Positions 1 to 11,084 are shown, counted from the stretch's first letter. The stretch is 64,000 bases of DNA from Caenibacillus caldisaponilyticus (GCF_002003465.1 NZ_BDDQ01000002.1:62001-126000), one strand, 5' to 3'. A program made the numbers and translations. Notes: generated from the letters alone by a model not told the origin.

Positions 1-488
1 CCGGCGTTATGATCATAAACGAGCGGCAAACGGACGCCGTTGGCGAGCGCTTAACGCCCGAGCCGATCTTTCCGAACGCCACCCATGAAAGACCGTCTCC
101 GTTCGGCGAACATTCATAAGCATTCCTCAATGCAACTACAGGGGATAGACCGGTTATAAAAACGCATTTAGCCCGAGCAAGGCTTAGAAACCCGCACAAG
201 AGCGGGCCTCTCGCCAAATCAAAGGCGCTTTCCATCCCAAAGGGCACGGCGGGCTGGGAAAAGGATGCGCCGGTCGACCGTTAAAAAAACATGCGCATCC
301 CTTTATAAGGAGACCGGTTCCGTTCAGCACCCCGCCGCGCGTGGCGAATCCTTTACCAGAAAAGACCGATCCTCTTCAGAAGCGTGGCTGCCCGCCTTCA
401 TGGTTTGAAACCATCCGACTGACACAATGTATTTTTTAGGATGTTTTCTTCAACAAGCGTGCTCGCCGAGCAAAGGACGACCGCGCCG
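1..488. other. left-edge stretch without a supported gene
   Basis: No convincing gene is seen on either strand. The only open frame touching the edge (plus strand, about 3-119) is short, has no ribosome site and is not recognisable. A small hairpin (CCCGC, 6-base loop, GCGGG) lies at about 190-206 and on the minus strand is followed by a short T-rich stretch. It could weakly terminate transcription from the minus-strand gene that ends at 489. Confidence 0.4.
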
Positions 489-1370
489 TCAGAGGGAGCG
501 CTTAAATCCTTCGCCGAGCACTTCGGTCGCCTGCGTGACGATCACAAACGCTTTCGGGTCCACTTCTTTGACGAGCTGTTTCAGCTTGGTGATCTCGTTT
601 TGCGAAACGACGCACAACAAGACCGGGCGCGGATGATCGGTGTAACCGCCGATGCCTTCCAATCGCGTGACGCCCCGATCAATCTCGGACAAAATTTTCG
701 GCCGCAGCTCGTTTTGCCGCTCGGAAATGATGAACGCCATTTTAGAGGTGCTCATCCCCATTTGCACGATGTCGATCGTCTTGCCGGTCAAATACATGCC
801 GACGAGAGCATAGAGGGCGCTTTCCAAAGACAGGGTGAGCGCCGAGGCGAGGACGATCATGCCGTCGATGGCGGCCACCGAAACCCCTAATGAAATGCCC
901 GTATATTTGTTCACGATCTGCGCCGCGAGGTCGGTTCCTCCAGTCGACGCCTTGCCGCGGAAGACGATTCCGAGGCCAAGCCCGACGCCGATGCCGCCGA
1001 AGATCGCCCCCAGAAGGGGATTGGACGTCGCCGGCGGCCAACCCGCCGTTAAATGGACGACGAGCGGAAGAAACAGCGTTCCGATCAACGTTTTTAACGC
1101 ATATTGAAAATAGCCGAAGCGCGAGCCCAATAGGAGAATGCCGCTAATATAAAGAGGAATATTCAACGCCCATTGGACATAAGAAGGTTCAAATCCGACC
1201 GTCCAGTGCAAAATCGTACTGATGCCGCTGACGCCGCCGGAAGCGATTTTATTCGGCAGAAGAAAGGCATTAAACGCCAAGCCGACGATGGCGGATCCCG
1301 CCAGGACGCAAACATAATCCATGACCAAGCGCATCCGCGCGGAAAGCTGAGGTTGTCGTTTTTTTCGCAT
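489..1370 (-). CDS. yvjA: YitT/YvjA-family membrane protein (DUF2179)
   Basis: A 293-residue integral membrane protein. The N-terminal two thirds hold about five or six hydrophobic segments (roughly residues 15-40, 65-85, 90-110, 118-138 and 165-200) with the family-typical glycine-rich stretch FRGKASTGGTD near 137. The last ~75 residues form a soluble DUF2179 domain. Family members are of unknown function and often occur in several paralogs in spore formers. The start is preceded by AGGTGA eight bases upstream. In B. subtilis yvjA lies beside prfB; here a sugar ABC operon intervenes, so the symbol rests on family plus gene order, and another YitT paralog is possible. Confidence 0.8.
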   Translation of the reverse strand: MRKKRQPQLSARMRLVMDYVCVLAGSAIVGLAFNAFLLPNKIASGGVSGISTILHWTVGFEPSYVQWALNIPLYISGILLLGSRFGYFQYALKTLIGTLFLPLVVHLTAGWPPATSNPLLGAIFGGIGVGLGLGIVFRGKASTGGTDLAAQIVNKYTGISLGVSVAAIDGMIVLASALTLSLESALYALVGMYLTGKTIDIVQMGMSTSKMAFIISERQNELRPKILSEIDRGVTRLEGIGGYTDHPRPVLLCVVSQNEITKLKQLVKEVDPKAFVIVTQATEVLGEGFKRSL

Positions 1371-1699
1371 CGTTCATAGTCACCTGATATTAAAAGATAA
1401 TTAAAAGTCATCGCGTTTTTTCGATGGGTTTGTCCAACAACAAACTATAGCCGCAGCCGATGGCGCTGTCAAACCCCACCGCGCCTATAACGATGCCGTG
1501 CCGCCTCTCCCCGCTGCGCTTTCCTGTTTTCCATTCATGCGCAGGGGACTTTGGCATCGATCATACACCTCGTTTTTCAATGAACGCGGCAAAAACGAAT
1601 AAAGCCCTCGCCGCATATCGGCGAAGGCTCAAACAACAATCGCCTGCTCGCTTATGGTTCTCTCCTCACGCTTGTCTACCCACGATCAACCGTGCCGGT
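1371..1699. other. intergenic, contains the sugar-ABC terminator
   Basis: No gene is supported. It holds the terminator of the upstream minus-strand ABC operon (about 1588-1630) and presumably the promoter for the YitT-family gene; no convincing -35/-10 pair was identified. Confidence 0.5.
1588..1630 (-). terminator. Rho-independent terminator of sugar ABC operon
   Basis: On the minus strand an 11-base stem (AGCCTTCGCCG, short loop, CGGCGAGGGCT) is followed by TTTATTCGTTTTT. It lies about 70 bases past the stop of the ATPase gene ending at 1700. Confidence 0.75.
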
Positions 1700-2794
1700 T
1701 CACTCACCCGCAGCGCTTTCGATCATGTCGAAATCGATGCGGCGGCCCTCTTCGTCAAAATAAAGGACGTGCTCCCAGTCGATGCGCACACCGACCTTTT
1801 GCCCTTCATTCACCGGAACGCTTTCATGACTGCGGACGCGCAAGGTGTGCGGGCCGTAGGTTAACGTGTAAATGTATTCATATCCGAGCGCTTCGATGAC
1901 CGTTACGTTTGCCACAAAATTATGGTCCCCGTTTAAATCCGGTGTCAAAGCCAAATGTTCGGGGCGGACGCTTAAAGTGAACGACCGGTCGTCGTGGCGC
2001 GGATAGCCGATCAGGCCGATCGCCTCCCCGCTCCATTGCGTCAACAGTTTGCCTTGCCGCAGCATCACGGGAATGTGGTTGATCGGCGGGCTTCCGAGAA
2101 ATTCCGCGACAAACCGGTGATCCGGCTTGTTGTACAGATCCATCGGCCGGCCGTAAGCCATCAAGACGCCGTCCTTCATCACCGCGATCTTATCGGCCAT
2201 CGTCATCGCTTCCGTCTGGTCGTGTGTCACGAGCACGGCCGTAAAGCCCAATTCCTTTTGAATCCGGCGAATTTCCGAACGCATTTGCATGCGCAAGCTC
2301 GCGTCCAGGTTGGACAGCGGTTCATCCAACAGCAATAATTCCGGTTCTTTGACGAGCGCCCGCGCCAACGACACGCGCTGCTGCTGGCCGCCGGACAATT
2401 CCGCCGGTTTCCGTTTGAGCAGCTTTTCGATTTGCACGATTTCGGCCGCCTCATGAACCCGCTTTTTGATTTCCGAACGGCTCATTTTTTTGTTTGTGAG
2501 CGGGAAGGCAATGTTATCAAACACGGTCATGTGCGGATAAAGGGCATAGTTTTGGAAAACCATCCCGATTTTTCTTTCCTGCGGCGGGAGATGATTGACG
2601 ACTTGATCGCCGAACTTAATGACGCCGTTCGTCGGCCGGTAAACGCCCGCCAGCATCATTAACGTCGTCGTCTTGCCGCAGCCGGACGGACCGAGAAGTA
2701 CCACCATGTCGCCGTCTTCAATGTACAAATTCATGTTTTTCACGGCGAATTCCGAACCGAACCGTTTTTCGACGTTTTCCAACCTGACCTCCAT
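1700..2794 (-). CDS. carbohydrate ABC importer ATPase (UgpC/MsmX type)
   Basis: The 364-residue ATP-hydrolysing subunit of a CUT1-type sugar importer. Walker A GPSGCGKTTT lies at about residues 35-44, the Q-loop in MVFQNYALYPH, signature LSGGQQQR near 135, Walker B LLLLDEPLSNLD and the switch histidine in VTHDQTEAM. Residues from about 235 to the end form the TOBE-like regulatory region usual in MalK/UgpC/MsmX proteins. Its ATG overlaps the permease stop codon (TGATG), with GGGGGAG upstream. It is the last gene of binding protein, permease, permease, ATPase. Such ATPases can serve several importers, so the substrate cannot be read from it. Confidence 0.93.
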   Translation of the reverse strand: MEVRLENVEKRFGSEFAVKNMNLYIEDGDMVVLLGPSGCGKTTTLMMLAGVYRPTNGVIKFGDQVVNHLPPQERKIGMVFQNYALYPHMTVFDNIAFPLTNKKMSRSEIKKRVHEAAEIVQIEKLLKRKPAELSGGQQQRVSLARALVKEPELLLLDEPLSNLDASLRMQMRSEIRRIQKELGFTAVLVTHDQTEAMTMADKIAVMKDGVLMAYGRPMDLYNKPDHRFVAEFLGSPPINHIPVMLRQGKLLTQWSGEAIGLIGYPRHDDRSFTLSVRPEHLALTPDLNGDHNFVANVTVIEALGYEYIYTLTYGPHTLRVRSHESVPVNEGQKVGVRIDWEHVLYFDEEGRRIDFDMIESAAGE

Positions 2795-3624
2795 CAGCCT
2801 TTCACTCCCCCTGAATAAATGTGCAGCAAATATTTTTGCGTGAACGTGTAAAAGAAGAGCACGGGGATGACGTAAAAGACGCCGACGGCTGCAACAAGCC
2901 CGTAATTGGCTTTATCGGCTTCGCTCATCAGCGAATTCACAAGGATGGAAAGCGTAGCGCTCGTCGAATTGGGCGCGAAAATATACGGGATCAAGAATTC
3001 GCTCCAGCCGGTGAGAAACGCAAAAATGCAGACGGCCGTCAGCCCCGGCCGAACAATCGGCATCACGATCTTCCGCCAAATTTTCCATCGCGACGCACCA
3101 TCGACCATTGCCGCGATCTCCACGTCCCACGGCACGCTGTCGAAGAACCCTTTCATAATCCAAAGGGCGAACGGCGTTTCAAACGCGACCTTGACGATGA
3201 CCGTCCCGGCAACCGTGTCATAAAGGCCGAGCGTTTTCAAAATCCAAAAAATCGCGATGATCAACGTTACGATCGGAAAAGCATGCAGAATGATGATGAA
3301 CGACAGAAAATATCGGCGGCCGGGAAAGTTCAGGCGCGACACCGCATAAGCGCCCAGCGAAGCGATGAATACCTCCAGCACCATTACAAGGAACGCATAG
3401 ATGCACGTGTTGGCAAGATACGGCCAAATGGTCGTGCCGCCGTCAAGCGGCTGCCAAAGGAACGTCCAGTTTTTGGCCGTCAAATGTTCCGGCACGATTC
3501 CGGTCATCCGGTCGCTGATCGATGCGAGAAACAGCCAGACGAACATAATGACGATCGGCAAGGTGATCGGAATCAATATCATGTAGGGCACCCACGATTT
3601 CTTCCGGTTTTCCGATTGCAACAT
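2794..3624 (-). CDS. sugar ABC importer permease (MalG type)
   Basis: A 276-residue inner-membrane permease of the binding-protein-dependent family. The first hydrophobic segment (about residues 12-35) is followed by a periplasmic-side loop and then a conserved core; the EAA loop that docks on the ATPase is visible as EIAAMVDGASRWKIWRKIVMP near 167-187. About six membrane segments, as in MalG. An AGGAAGGGGGGAG ribosome site precedes the ATG. It pairs with the larger permease immediately upstream to form the translocation channel. Confidence 0.92.
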   Translation of the reverse strand: MLQSENRKKSWVPYMILIPITLPIVIMFVWLFLASISDRMTGIVPEHLTAKNWTFLWQPLDGGTTIWPYLANTCIYAFLVMVLEVFIASLGAYAVSRLNFPGRRYFLSFIIILHAFPIVTLIIAIFWILKTLGLYDTVAGTVIVKVAFETPFALWIMKGFFDSVPWDVEIAAMVDGASRWKIWRKIVMPIVRPGLTAVCIFAFLTGWSEFLIPYIFAPNSTSATLSILVNSLMSEADKANYGLVAAVGVFYVIPVLFFYTFTQKYLLHIYSGGVKG

Positions 3625-3640
3625 AAAGCTCCCCCCTTCC

Positions 3641-4627
3641 TCAAGCGTTGATTTCGATCTTGGGATCGGTGACCATCGAGCGGAATTTAAAGAATTTCAA
3701 GTAAATGAAGGAAATGACGATGCCGAGGACGACGAGAACGACCGCAAGCGCCGCGCCCAAGCCGAACTTCGCATTGCCGTAATAGTTGGATAACGCCGTA
3801 TGATAAGCGAACAACGACCAGACTTCGGTCGTGTAAAATCCGGGACCGCCGTTTGTCGTGAGCATAATGTATTCAAACGACGTGAGGAGCGAGAGCGTCT
3901 GATATACGGTCGTAAACAAGATCGCCCATTTCAATTGCGGCAAAATGATGCGCCGGATGATCTTCCAGTTGGAAGCGCCGTCGATTTCCGCAGCCAAAAA
4001 CTGGCTCGGGGGAATCGATTGAATCGCTGAGCTGAACAAGATCATCCCCATCGATGCGCCGACGAGGCCGTTCAGCGCGAGGATGAACAACCACGGCTTG
4101 ACGTACATCCAATTTTGCGGGTGCACGCCCAAGGGCGCCAGAAGTTGATTTAAGATCCCATACGGCTCATCGGCGGCCATGTATTTCATCATGAGCACAT
4201 AGACAACGGACGGCGTGATCCTCGGCAAAAGCCAGACCATCCGGATCAAACCGCTGACATGCTCAGGAATAAACGCACAAGCGATCGCAATCACAAGTGC
4301 AAGTCCGACGTTAAAAACAATCAGCGTCCCGAAAACATAGAACAACGTATTTTTTAAAATCATCGGGATCCACGGGCTGTGCAAAATTTCTTGATAATTG
4401 CCCGTCCCGATCCACGAAAAACCCTTTAGACCGGTGGAAACGCTCATGTTCGTCGCGCTGATCGCAAGCGTCAAAAGGACCGGCGCGACGAAAAACCCGG
4501 CGATGATCAATAAAGCAGGTATTAAAAAAAGAAGGGGAAGCCGGTAGCGGCTCCACAAACCTTCTTTTTTAACCTCGACGTGCTTCACATGCGCCTCGGG
4601 TTTCGGCGCGGTGACCATCGCGCTCAT
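3641..4627 (-). CDS. sugar ABC importer permease (MalF type)
   Basis: A 328-residue permease, first of the two channel subunits. A ~25-residue charged cytoplasmic N-terminus leads into a hydrophobic segment at about 29-52 and about five more segments. The EAA loop appears as FLAAEIDGASNWKIIRRI near 210-228. The ATG shares bases with the stop of the upstream binding-protein gene (ATGA overlap), so the two are translationally coupled. If the binding-protein frameshift is real, this coupling may be weakened, because ribosomes would stop earlier. Confidence 0.92.
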   Translation of the reverse strand: MSAMVTAPKPEAHVKHVEVKKEGLWSRYRLPLLFLIPALLIIAGFFVAPVLLTLAISATNMSVSTGLKGFSWIGTGNYQEILHSPWIPMILKNTLFYVFGTLIVFNVGLALVIAIACAFIPEHVSGLIRMVWLLPRITPSVVYVLMMKYMAADEPYGILNQLLAPLGVHPQNWMYVKPWLFILALNGLVGASMGMILFSSAIQSIPPSQFLAAEIDGASNWKIIRRIILPQLKWAILFTTVYQTLSLLTSFEYIMLTTNGGPGFYTTEVWSLFAYHTALSNYYGNAKFGLGAALAVVLVVLGIVISFIYLKFFKFRSMVTDPKIEINA

Positions 4628-6026
4628 TGGATCACCACCTGATTGCCCAACTTCTGCTTGATATCGGCCACGACCGTATTCAACGCCTTTTTCGGCGTCA
4701 TTTGTCCGGACATGACCGCCGACAAGCCGCGGAAGACGGATTCGTCGTAGTCGCCGAATTTATCGTTGTTCGGCAAGTAATGCGTATAGTCGAGCATGTA
4801 GGTGATGTCGTTTAAGAATTTGTCTTTCTTATACTCCGGCACTTGATCCTCGCCTTTTAAGATGCCGATGTGGTTGCTGGTCACCGCATGTTTCGCGTTT
4901 AATTCCGGCGTCGTCGCATAGGCGAGCACTTCAGCTGCCAAATCTTTATGCTGGCTTTGCTTCGTGATCATGTAAACGAGGGGGTGAGACAGCGTCACCG
5001 GTTTGCCGCCTTTTTCAGCCGCCGGCAGCAACGCGTAGCCCAATTGGTTCCATTCTTTTTCGGACATGTTGTAGTCTTGCATCCATTGCGACGTCATCCA
5101 CGAACCGCCTTGGATGATGAAGCTTTTGCCCGAGGTGACGACTTTATGCCAAATGTCCCAATCCATGCCGACGAAATGATCTTTAGTCAAACCATATTTT
5201 TGAGTGACGTCATAGAAGAATTGATATTCTTTCAAAAGCGCCTGTTTATCCAAAACGAGCTTGCCGCTTTCGTCTTGCATCTTTCCGCCAAAGTCATAGT
5301 ACCACATATAAAAGTCTGAACCGGTGACGGGACGCGGCCAGAACGCGTAGCCTTTATCGACAATCCCTTTGTCTTGCGCTTCTTTTGCAAGATCGATGAG
5401 GTCATTCAGCGTGAAGTCGCCGTTTTTGATTTTTTCGGGCAGCTGGTTGATTTCCTCATCCGTCCAGCCAAGTTTCTTCATGACGTCTTTTTGATAGAAA
5501 ATCGGGCGGGCTTCCACGTCTTGGGGAATGCCCCATTTTTCCCTTTGTAAGTCACCGAATTCCAAAGGGTGTCATAGACGTTGTCGAATTGCGAATATTT
5601 GTCGATGTACGTATCCAGCGGCACGATATAACCCGAAGACGACCACGGCGCGATGTCTTCGTGACCGCTCAAAATGATGTCGGGCGCTTTCTTCGATTCA
5701 ACGGCAAGAATGAATTTTTGCCTATAATTGTTCCAGTCGCCGCCGTTGTCGATTTTACCGTCAATCTTAATGCGCGTTTTCTTGCCTTCCTCTTTAAATT
5801 TTTCATTCAGCTTTTCGGCCGCCGCTTCGATGTTTTTCAGACGGTAAGTTTCGGTCGGATTGGCGAATACCCAGACTTTTAAGGTGACCGTGTTTTTATC
5901 GCCGGAGGCCGATCCGCTGCTGTTATCTTTTTTCACCGTGCTGCAGCCGGTGAGCGCCGTGAACAAAAGGACAGACAAGATAGATGCCAAGACAATGAAC
6001 TTTCGAAGTGAAAACGTCATATCCAC
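4624..6026 (-). pseudogene. sugar-binding lipoprotein, frameshifted
   Basis: Extracellular solute-binding protein (family 1) for the importer downstream. A lipoprotein signal with lipobox LTGC (Cys near residue 28) heads the protein, followed by a Ser/Gly linker and the binding fold. The reading frame breaks near 5536-5540: the N-terminal frame reads ...TYKGK and then leaves the family pattern, while the next frame resumes at WGIPQDVEARP. One more A in the AAAAA run would restore KGKKWGIPQ and give about 467 residues, normal for the family. The best ribosome site (AAAGGAG) fits a GTG at 6026; an ATG at 6047 has no site. Either a sequencing error or a real inactivating deletion. Confidence 0.85.
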
Positions 6027-7236
6027 CACCGACACTCCTTTGTTCATTTAGATTGGAATAAATATCCAATAAAATCCCAAAGAATTGTTCTAGAAGATAG
6101 TGACGTTTTTAAAAAACGAGTGGTCATTTTAGGTAATGTACAGATTTAATAGGGTGCAAGAATCATTTGGATAGATTTAGGCGGGTAATAAGAGGTGTAC
6201 GCATGACTTAAGTGATGTTCGGGATGCAAGTGGCCAGCCGCCCACGGATTTTAGCGGCAGATCGGCACAGAGAGGCCCCCGACTCACCCCAAAGATGAAA
6301 GGCGGTGGTCTCCGCATGGGGCGCTAGCCGCGCCTCCCGAATCTAAGCAACGATGGCTAAGAAAAGGCCATGGAAAGCGGATGGTCATAACTGCTTTCAT
6401 GGCACCATTTCATCGGTCATCCCTCCAAGGTCTCATCGTGGCACCATGAATGGGCAACATCCAGCGGCTTGACGCTCGACAAAAGACGAAAAAAGATAAG
6501 GAAATTTGCCCATTGAGCACGTATCAAATGATTCCACCATGGTGGTCGGGCGCTCGCAAGCGATCCAAAGAGTCAAATTAAAAAGTTTCAAACGCGAACG
6601 GTTTGAACAAAATTCTACGAAAAGCTCTTTTGATCCCTACCGATAAAACAGAGGAGCGCCAAGTCCGCAGCGTCATATCTTTTACGACGCAAGTCGCAAG
6701 AAAGCTTTCTAACAGCACGCGCCGTAAAATCCCGATATTATCTTAGCATACTCAACTATATTTTTCAAAACGGGAAAACTCTGACTAGATTCTTCCACAC
6801 GAAAGCAAAAATATTTTCGTGTCGTCGTTTCAACCATGCTTTTTAGGAGCATCGCGCGCGGTATTCAACAAAGAGAGGTTTTGCGGAAATGCAGCGGCGC
6901 TGGGCGATGCCTTTTTTTGATGGTTGTCACGACCCCTCTCCGGTCCGCGCCAAAAAATAAAAAGCCCCCGCCGGAGCGAGGGCTTTCTGACTGGACGACA
7001 TATGTTTTTCGATCCGGGCCGTCCGGGACGGGGCTGTCGGACTTCCGATGAAAAGCGGCGCTTCGCCGCGGTCCCCGTCGATGCGAGGCGCATCGAGCCA
7101 CCGCAGCCCAATCGAGCTCAAGGCCGCCTGTTGACATGGCAGGCTTCACGTCGGCGCACGAAACGAGAAGGCTTCCATCTCCCCATCTCGGTTGACCGTC
7201 ACCGGCATGCCCGGTTCCCGTGCGGTGCCAAAGCGA
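6027..7236. other. 1.2-kb gene-free region upstream of the sugar operon
   Basis: No coding sequence is supported on either strand. The part next to the binding-protein gene (6050-6180) is AT-rich and probably carries its promoter. The middle (about 6200-6760) shows no ORF of note and no RNA class that I recognise. The right part carries the probable prfB terminator near 6952-6986. Confidence 0.5.
6952..6986 (-). terminator. probable Rho-independent terminator (prfB side)
   Basis: On the minus strand AAAGCCC pairs with GGGCTTT around a GC-rich loop, followed by a long T-rich tail (TTTTTATTTTTT). The nearest upstream minus-strand gene is prfB, which ends about 250 bases earlier. Confidence 0.65.
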
Positions 7237-8344
7237 CTAAGCTTGGTTCAAACGGGAGCGGAGATACGCGTCGATGAACACGTCGATGTCTCCGTCCATG
7301 ACGGCTTGAACGTTGCCGACTTCCACGCCGGTCCGATGGTCTTTCACCATGGAGTACGGGTGGAAGACGTAAGAGCGGATTTGGTTGCCCCAAGCGATCT
7401 CCTTTTGTTCGCCGCGCAGCTCCGCCAATTCTTGCCGCTGCTTTTCCAATTCGAGCTGATAGAGTTTCGCTTTCAGCATTTTCATCGCTTTTTCACGGTT
7501 TTTAATCTGCGACCGTTCGGATTGGCAGGTCACAACCGTGTTCGTCGGCAAGTGGGTGATGCGCACGGCGGAGTCCGTCGTGTTGACGTGCTGGCCGCCG
7601 GCGCCGCTCGAACGGTACGTATCGATTTTTAAATCCTCCGGACGGATTTCGATTTCGATGTCATCGTCCATTTCCGGAAGCACTTCACATGAAACGAACG
7701 ACGTGTGGCGGCGCCCCGACGCATCGAAGGGCGAAATGCGCACGAGCCGGTGAACGCCTTTTTCCGCTTTCAAATAACCATACGCATTATGGCCTTTGAT
7801 CAACAAGGTGACGCTCTTGATGCCGGCTTCGTCGCCGGGCAAATAATCGAGCGTCTCGACGGTATAACCGTGATCCTCAGCCCAGCGCTGATACATTCGC
7901 AGCAGCATGGACGCCCAGTCTTGCGATTCGGTGCCGCCGGCGCCCGGATGCAATTCGAGAATCGCGTTGTTTTTGTCCATCGGTTCGTTGAGCAGCATTT
8001 CAAGTTCGTATTGATCGAACTTTCCGCGCAACGCCTTCAAGTTCTCTTCCAGTTCTTTGCGGAGATCCGGATCGTCTTCCTCTTTTAAAAGCTCGTAGGA
8101 GACTTCCAAGTCCTCGAGGCCTTGATCCAATTCCCGGAACGTCTCGACTTTTTCTTTTAAGGCGTTCGCCTCGGCGATGACCTTCTGGGCGTTTTCCTGA
8201 TCATCCCAAAAGCCGGGGAGCGCCATTTGTTCCTCTATGACTTGTATGCGTTCTTCCTTCGCAGCTAAGTCAAAGAGACCCCCTAAAATCTTCGAGCCGC
8301 TTTTTCATGGCCTGCAGCTCGTTTTTTATTTCAGTCAATTCCAT
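7237..8344 (-). CDS. prfB: peptide chain release factor 2 (programmed +1 frameshift)
   Basis: RF2 recognises UGA and UAA and releases finished proteins. Translation starts at the ATG at 8344 ([13 protein letters not shown]...) and reads 24 codons to an in-frame TGA at 8270-8272. A +1 shift at CTT-TGA-C, helped by AGGGGG just upstream, continues as [11 protein letters not shown] into the long frame. The joined product is 368 residues, the usual length. The anticodon-like SPF lies near 204-206 and the catalytic GGQ near 249-251. Expression is self-regulated: plentiful RF2 terminates at the early UGA, scarcity favours the shift. It sits next to secA as in B. subtilis. A GGAGTGAG ribosome site precedes the start. 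Confidence 0.96.
8264..8288 (-). promoter_or_regulatory. prfB: prfB programmed +1 frameshift site
   Basis: AGGGGG TCT CTT TGA C on the minus strand: a Shine-Dalgarno-like AGGGGG a few bases before the slippery CTT and the in-frame TGA at 8270-8272. This is the canonical autoregulatory arrangement of bacterial prfB genes and joins the 24-codon leader to the main frame. Confidence 0.95.
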
Positions 8345-8570
8345 CGCACTCACTCCGTTTCAGAAATTCATCCCTCATGGGCGCAAAGAAGTCCCGAGAC
8401 GACCGGCCTTGCCCGGATGAAGCGGGCTTTGGCCGTTCATCCCTTTCGGCGGATTGGCCAAGAGACCGTTCATGCAGCCTCATCCAGGTGAAACCGCAAA
8501 CGGCCGGCCGTTCACCCCGCTTTTTGCGCGCCATAAATCATTATATCGAATGCGGGCCGGCCGGAAAACC

Positions 8571-11084
8571 TCAAGCAAACCGGCCGTGGCAATTTTTATA
8601 TTTTTTCCCGCTGCCGCACGGGCACGGATCATTGCGGCCGACTTTTTTCCCTTTGACGATCGGCTTTTTCTTCACGGGTTCCCCGCCGTCCGCACCCGGC
8701 CGGACGGCTTCGCCTTCCGCTACTTTTTGCCTTTGCATGTTTTCTTCAATTTCGGCCTTCATGATGTACATGACGACGTCTTCTTCGATGGATTCCACCA
8801 TTTCTTCGAACATCCGGAAGCCTTCAATTTGGTATTCGCGGAACGGGTCGACTTGGCCGTATGCGCGCAGGTGGATGCCTTCGCGCAACTGTTCCATCGC
8901 ATCGATGTGGTCCATCCACTTCATGTCGACGGTCCTGAGCAAGATGATGCGTTCAAACTCGCGCATTTGCTCAGGAGAGAAGGCTTCTTCTTTCTTCTTG
9001 TATTTCGCGACGGCTTTTTCATACAGCCAATCGACGATTTCGTCGGCATCCTTGTCCTTCAAATCGTCGACCGTGATTTCGCCTTCGTCGAAAATCTTGG
9101 CGTTCATGTAATCGACGATGGCCTTCAAATCCCATTCCTCTGGAAGTTCGTCGTCGCCCGCGTGCGCCTGCACGTTGCGCTCGATGACCGATTTCATCAT
9201 CGCTTTGATATCTTCGCTCAAATCCTCGGAATCGAGCACTTCATAACGTTGTTTGTAAATGATTTCGCGCTGTTGCCGCATGACGTCGTCAAACTGCAGC
9301 AGCTGTTTCCGGGCGTCGAAGTTGTTGCCCTCGACCCGTTTCTGCGCCGATTCCACCGATCTCGTGACCAATTTGCTTTCGATCGGTTGGTCGTCGGACA
9401 TGCCGAGGCGGTCCAGCATGGCCTGCATCCGCTCCGAACCGAACCGGCGCATCAATTCATCTTCCAAGGACAGATAAAATTGGGAAACGCCCGGATCGCC
9501 TTGCCGCCCGGCGCGGCCGCGCAATTGGTTGTCAATGCGGCGGGATTCATGGCGCTCGGTGCCGATGATGTATAAACCGCCGAGTTCTTTCACGCCTTCG
9601 CCGAGCTTAATATCCGTCCCGCGGCCGGCCATGTTCGTCGCGATCGTGACCGCGCCTTTTTGGCCGGCCTGAGCGATGATTTCCGCTTCCTTCGCATGGT
9701 TTTTCGCGTTTAAAACGTTGTGGGGAATGCCGCGTTTTTTAAGCATGTCGGACAAAAGTTCCGACGTTTCGACGGAAACGGTCCCGACGAGCACCGGCTG
9801 CCCCGTTTTATGGGCGCGGACGATCTCATTGACGACGGCCTTAAATTTGCCTTCCATCGTTTTGAAAATGAGATCGGGTTTGTCGATGCGGCGCACCGGC
9901 TTGTTCGTCGGAATTTCGATGACATCCATGTTGTAGATGCTTTGGAATTCTTCTTCTTCCGTTTTCGCCGTCCCGGTCATGCCCGCCAGCTTTTTGTACA
10001 TGCGGAAATAGTTTTGGAACGTGATCGTCGCAAGCGTCTTCGATTCGCGTTGGATGGGCAAGCCTTCCTTCGCTTCAATCGCCTGATGCAGGCCTTCGCT
10101 GTAGCGACGTCCGGGCATGAGACGACCGGTAAACTGGTCGACGATGACGATCTCGCCGTCCTGAACGACGTAATCCGTGTCGCGGCGCATGATCGCATGC
10201 GCCTTCAGCGCTTGATGAATGTGGTGGTTGAGCGACACGTTCTTGTAATCGTACAGGTTGTCGATTTTGAAATATTTTTCGGCCTTGGTGATGCCCTCTT
10301 CGGTGAGTTGCACCGTTTTCGTTTTTAAGTCGACCGTATAATCCTCGCCTTCTTTCAGCAAGCGGACGAATTGGTTGGCTTGCGTGTAGAGGGCGGTCGA
10401 TTTCTCCGCATTGCCTGAGATGATGAGCGGGGTGCGGGCTTCATCGATGAGAATTGAGTCGACTTCGTCGATGATCGCGAAATTGAGCGGGCGCTGCACC
10501 ATTTCCTCTTTATACAGCACCATGTTGTCCCGCAAATAGTCGAAGCCGAATTCGTTGTTCGTCCCGTACGTGATGTCCGCTTGGTAAGCGGCCTTCTTCT
10601 CCTCATGGGAAAGATTGGAAACGTTCAAGCCCACACTCATGCCGAGGAAGTTGAAAAGCTTGCCCATTTGCTCGGCATCGCGTTGCGCGAGATATTCATT
10701 CACGGTGACGAGATGCACGCCTTCCCCGGTGAGCGCGTTCAAGTAAAGCGGCATTGTGGCGACCAAGGTTTTCCCTTCACCGGTTTTCATCTCCGCGATA
10801 TTGCCTTGATGCAGCACGATCGCGCCGAGCAATTGGACATAAAACGGCGTCATGCCGAGAACGCGCGTCGACGCTTCACGGACGACCGCATAGGCTTCGG
10901 GGAGGAGATCATCCAATGATTCGCCATCGGCGTAACGCTTTTTAAATTCCTCCGTTTTCATGCGCAGTTCGGCGTCCGAAAGCTTCTTCATGTCGTCGGC
11001 CATGGCGTCGATTTCATCGGCGATCCGCTTGATTTTCGCGAGCTGGCGTTGGCTCGGATCAAGCAGTTTTTTTAATAAACCCAT
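8571..11084 (-). CDS. secA: preprotein translocase ATPase SecA
   Basis: The motor of the Sec export pathway; it binds unfolded precursors and pushes them through SecYEG. The protein has 837 residues, as in other Bacillales. Walker A MKTGEGKT is at 99-106, the DEAD-type helicase core reads [17 protein letters not shown], and the second helicase domain has [12 protein letters not shown] and [11 protein letters not shown]. The C-terminal zinc tail [13 protein letters not shown] (Cys 821, 823, 832, His 833) binds SecB-like partners or membranes. Start: ATG with GAGGTG eight bases upstream. prfB follows 226 bases downstream in the same direction. Confidence 0.98.
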   Translation of the reverse strand: MGLLKKLLDPSQRQLAKIKRIADEIDAMADDMKKLSDAELRMKTEEFKKRYADGESLDDLLPEAYAVVREASTRVLGMTPFYVQLLGAIVLHQGNIAEMKTGEGKTLVATMPLYLNALTGEGVHLVTVNEYLAQRDAEQMGKLFNFLGMSVGLNVSNLSHEEKKAAYQADITYGTNNEFGFDYLRDNMVLYKEEMVQRPLNFAIIDEVDSILIDEARTPLIISGNAEKSTALYTQANQFVRLLKEGEDYTVDLKTKTVQLTEEGITKAEKYFKIDNLYDYKNVSLNHHIHQALKAHAIMRRDTDYVVQDGEIVIVDQFTGRLMPGRRYSEGLHQAIEAKEGLPIQRESKTLATITFQNYFRMYKKLAGMTGTAKTEEEEFQSIYNMDVIEIPTNKPVRRIDKPDLIFKTMEGKFKAVVNEIVRAHKTGQPVLVGTVSVETSELLSDMLKKRGIPHNVLNAKNHAKEAEIIAQAGQKGAVTIATNMAGRGTDIKLGEGVKELGGLYIIGTERHESRRIDNQLRGRAGRQGDPGVSQFYLSLEDELMRRFGSERMQAMLDRLGMSDDQPIESKLVTRSVESAQKRVEGNNFDARKQLLQFDDVMRQQREIIYKQRYEVLDSEDLSEDIKAMMKSVIERNVQAHAGDDELPEEWDLKAIVDYMNAKIFDEGEITVDDLKDKDADEIVDWLYEKAVAKYKKKEEAFSPEQMREFERIILLRTVDMKWMDHIDAMEQLREGIHLRAYGQVDPFREYQIEGFRMFEEMVESIEEDVVMYIMKAEIEENMQRQKVAEGEAVRPGADGGEPVKKKPIVKGKKVGRNDPCPCGSGKKYKNCHGRFA

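Noticed and set aside
3-119. Plus-strand frame open from the left edge to a stop at 117-119
   Set aside because: Only 38 codons, no recognisable C-terminus, and no ribosome site for its internal ATG; not enough to call a truncated gene.
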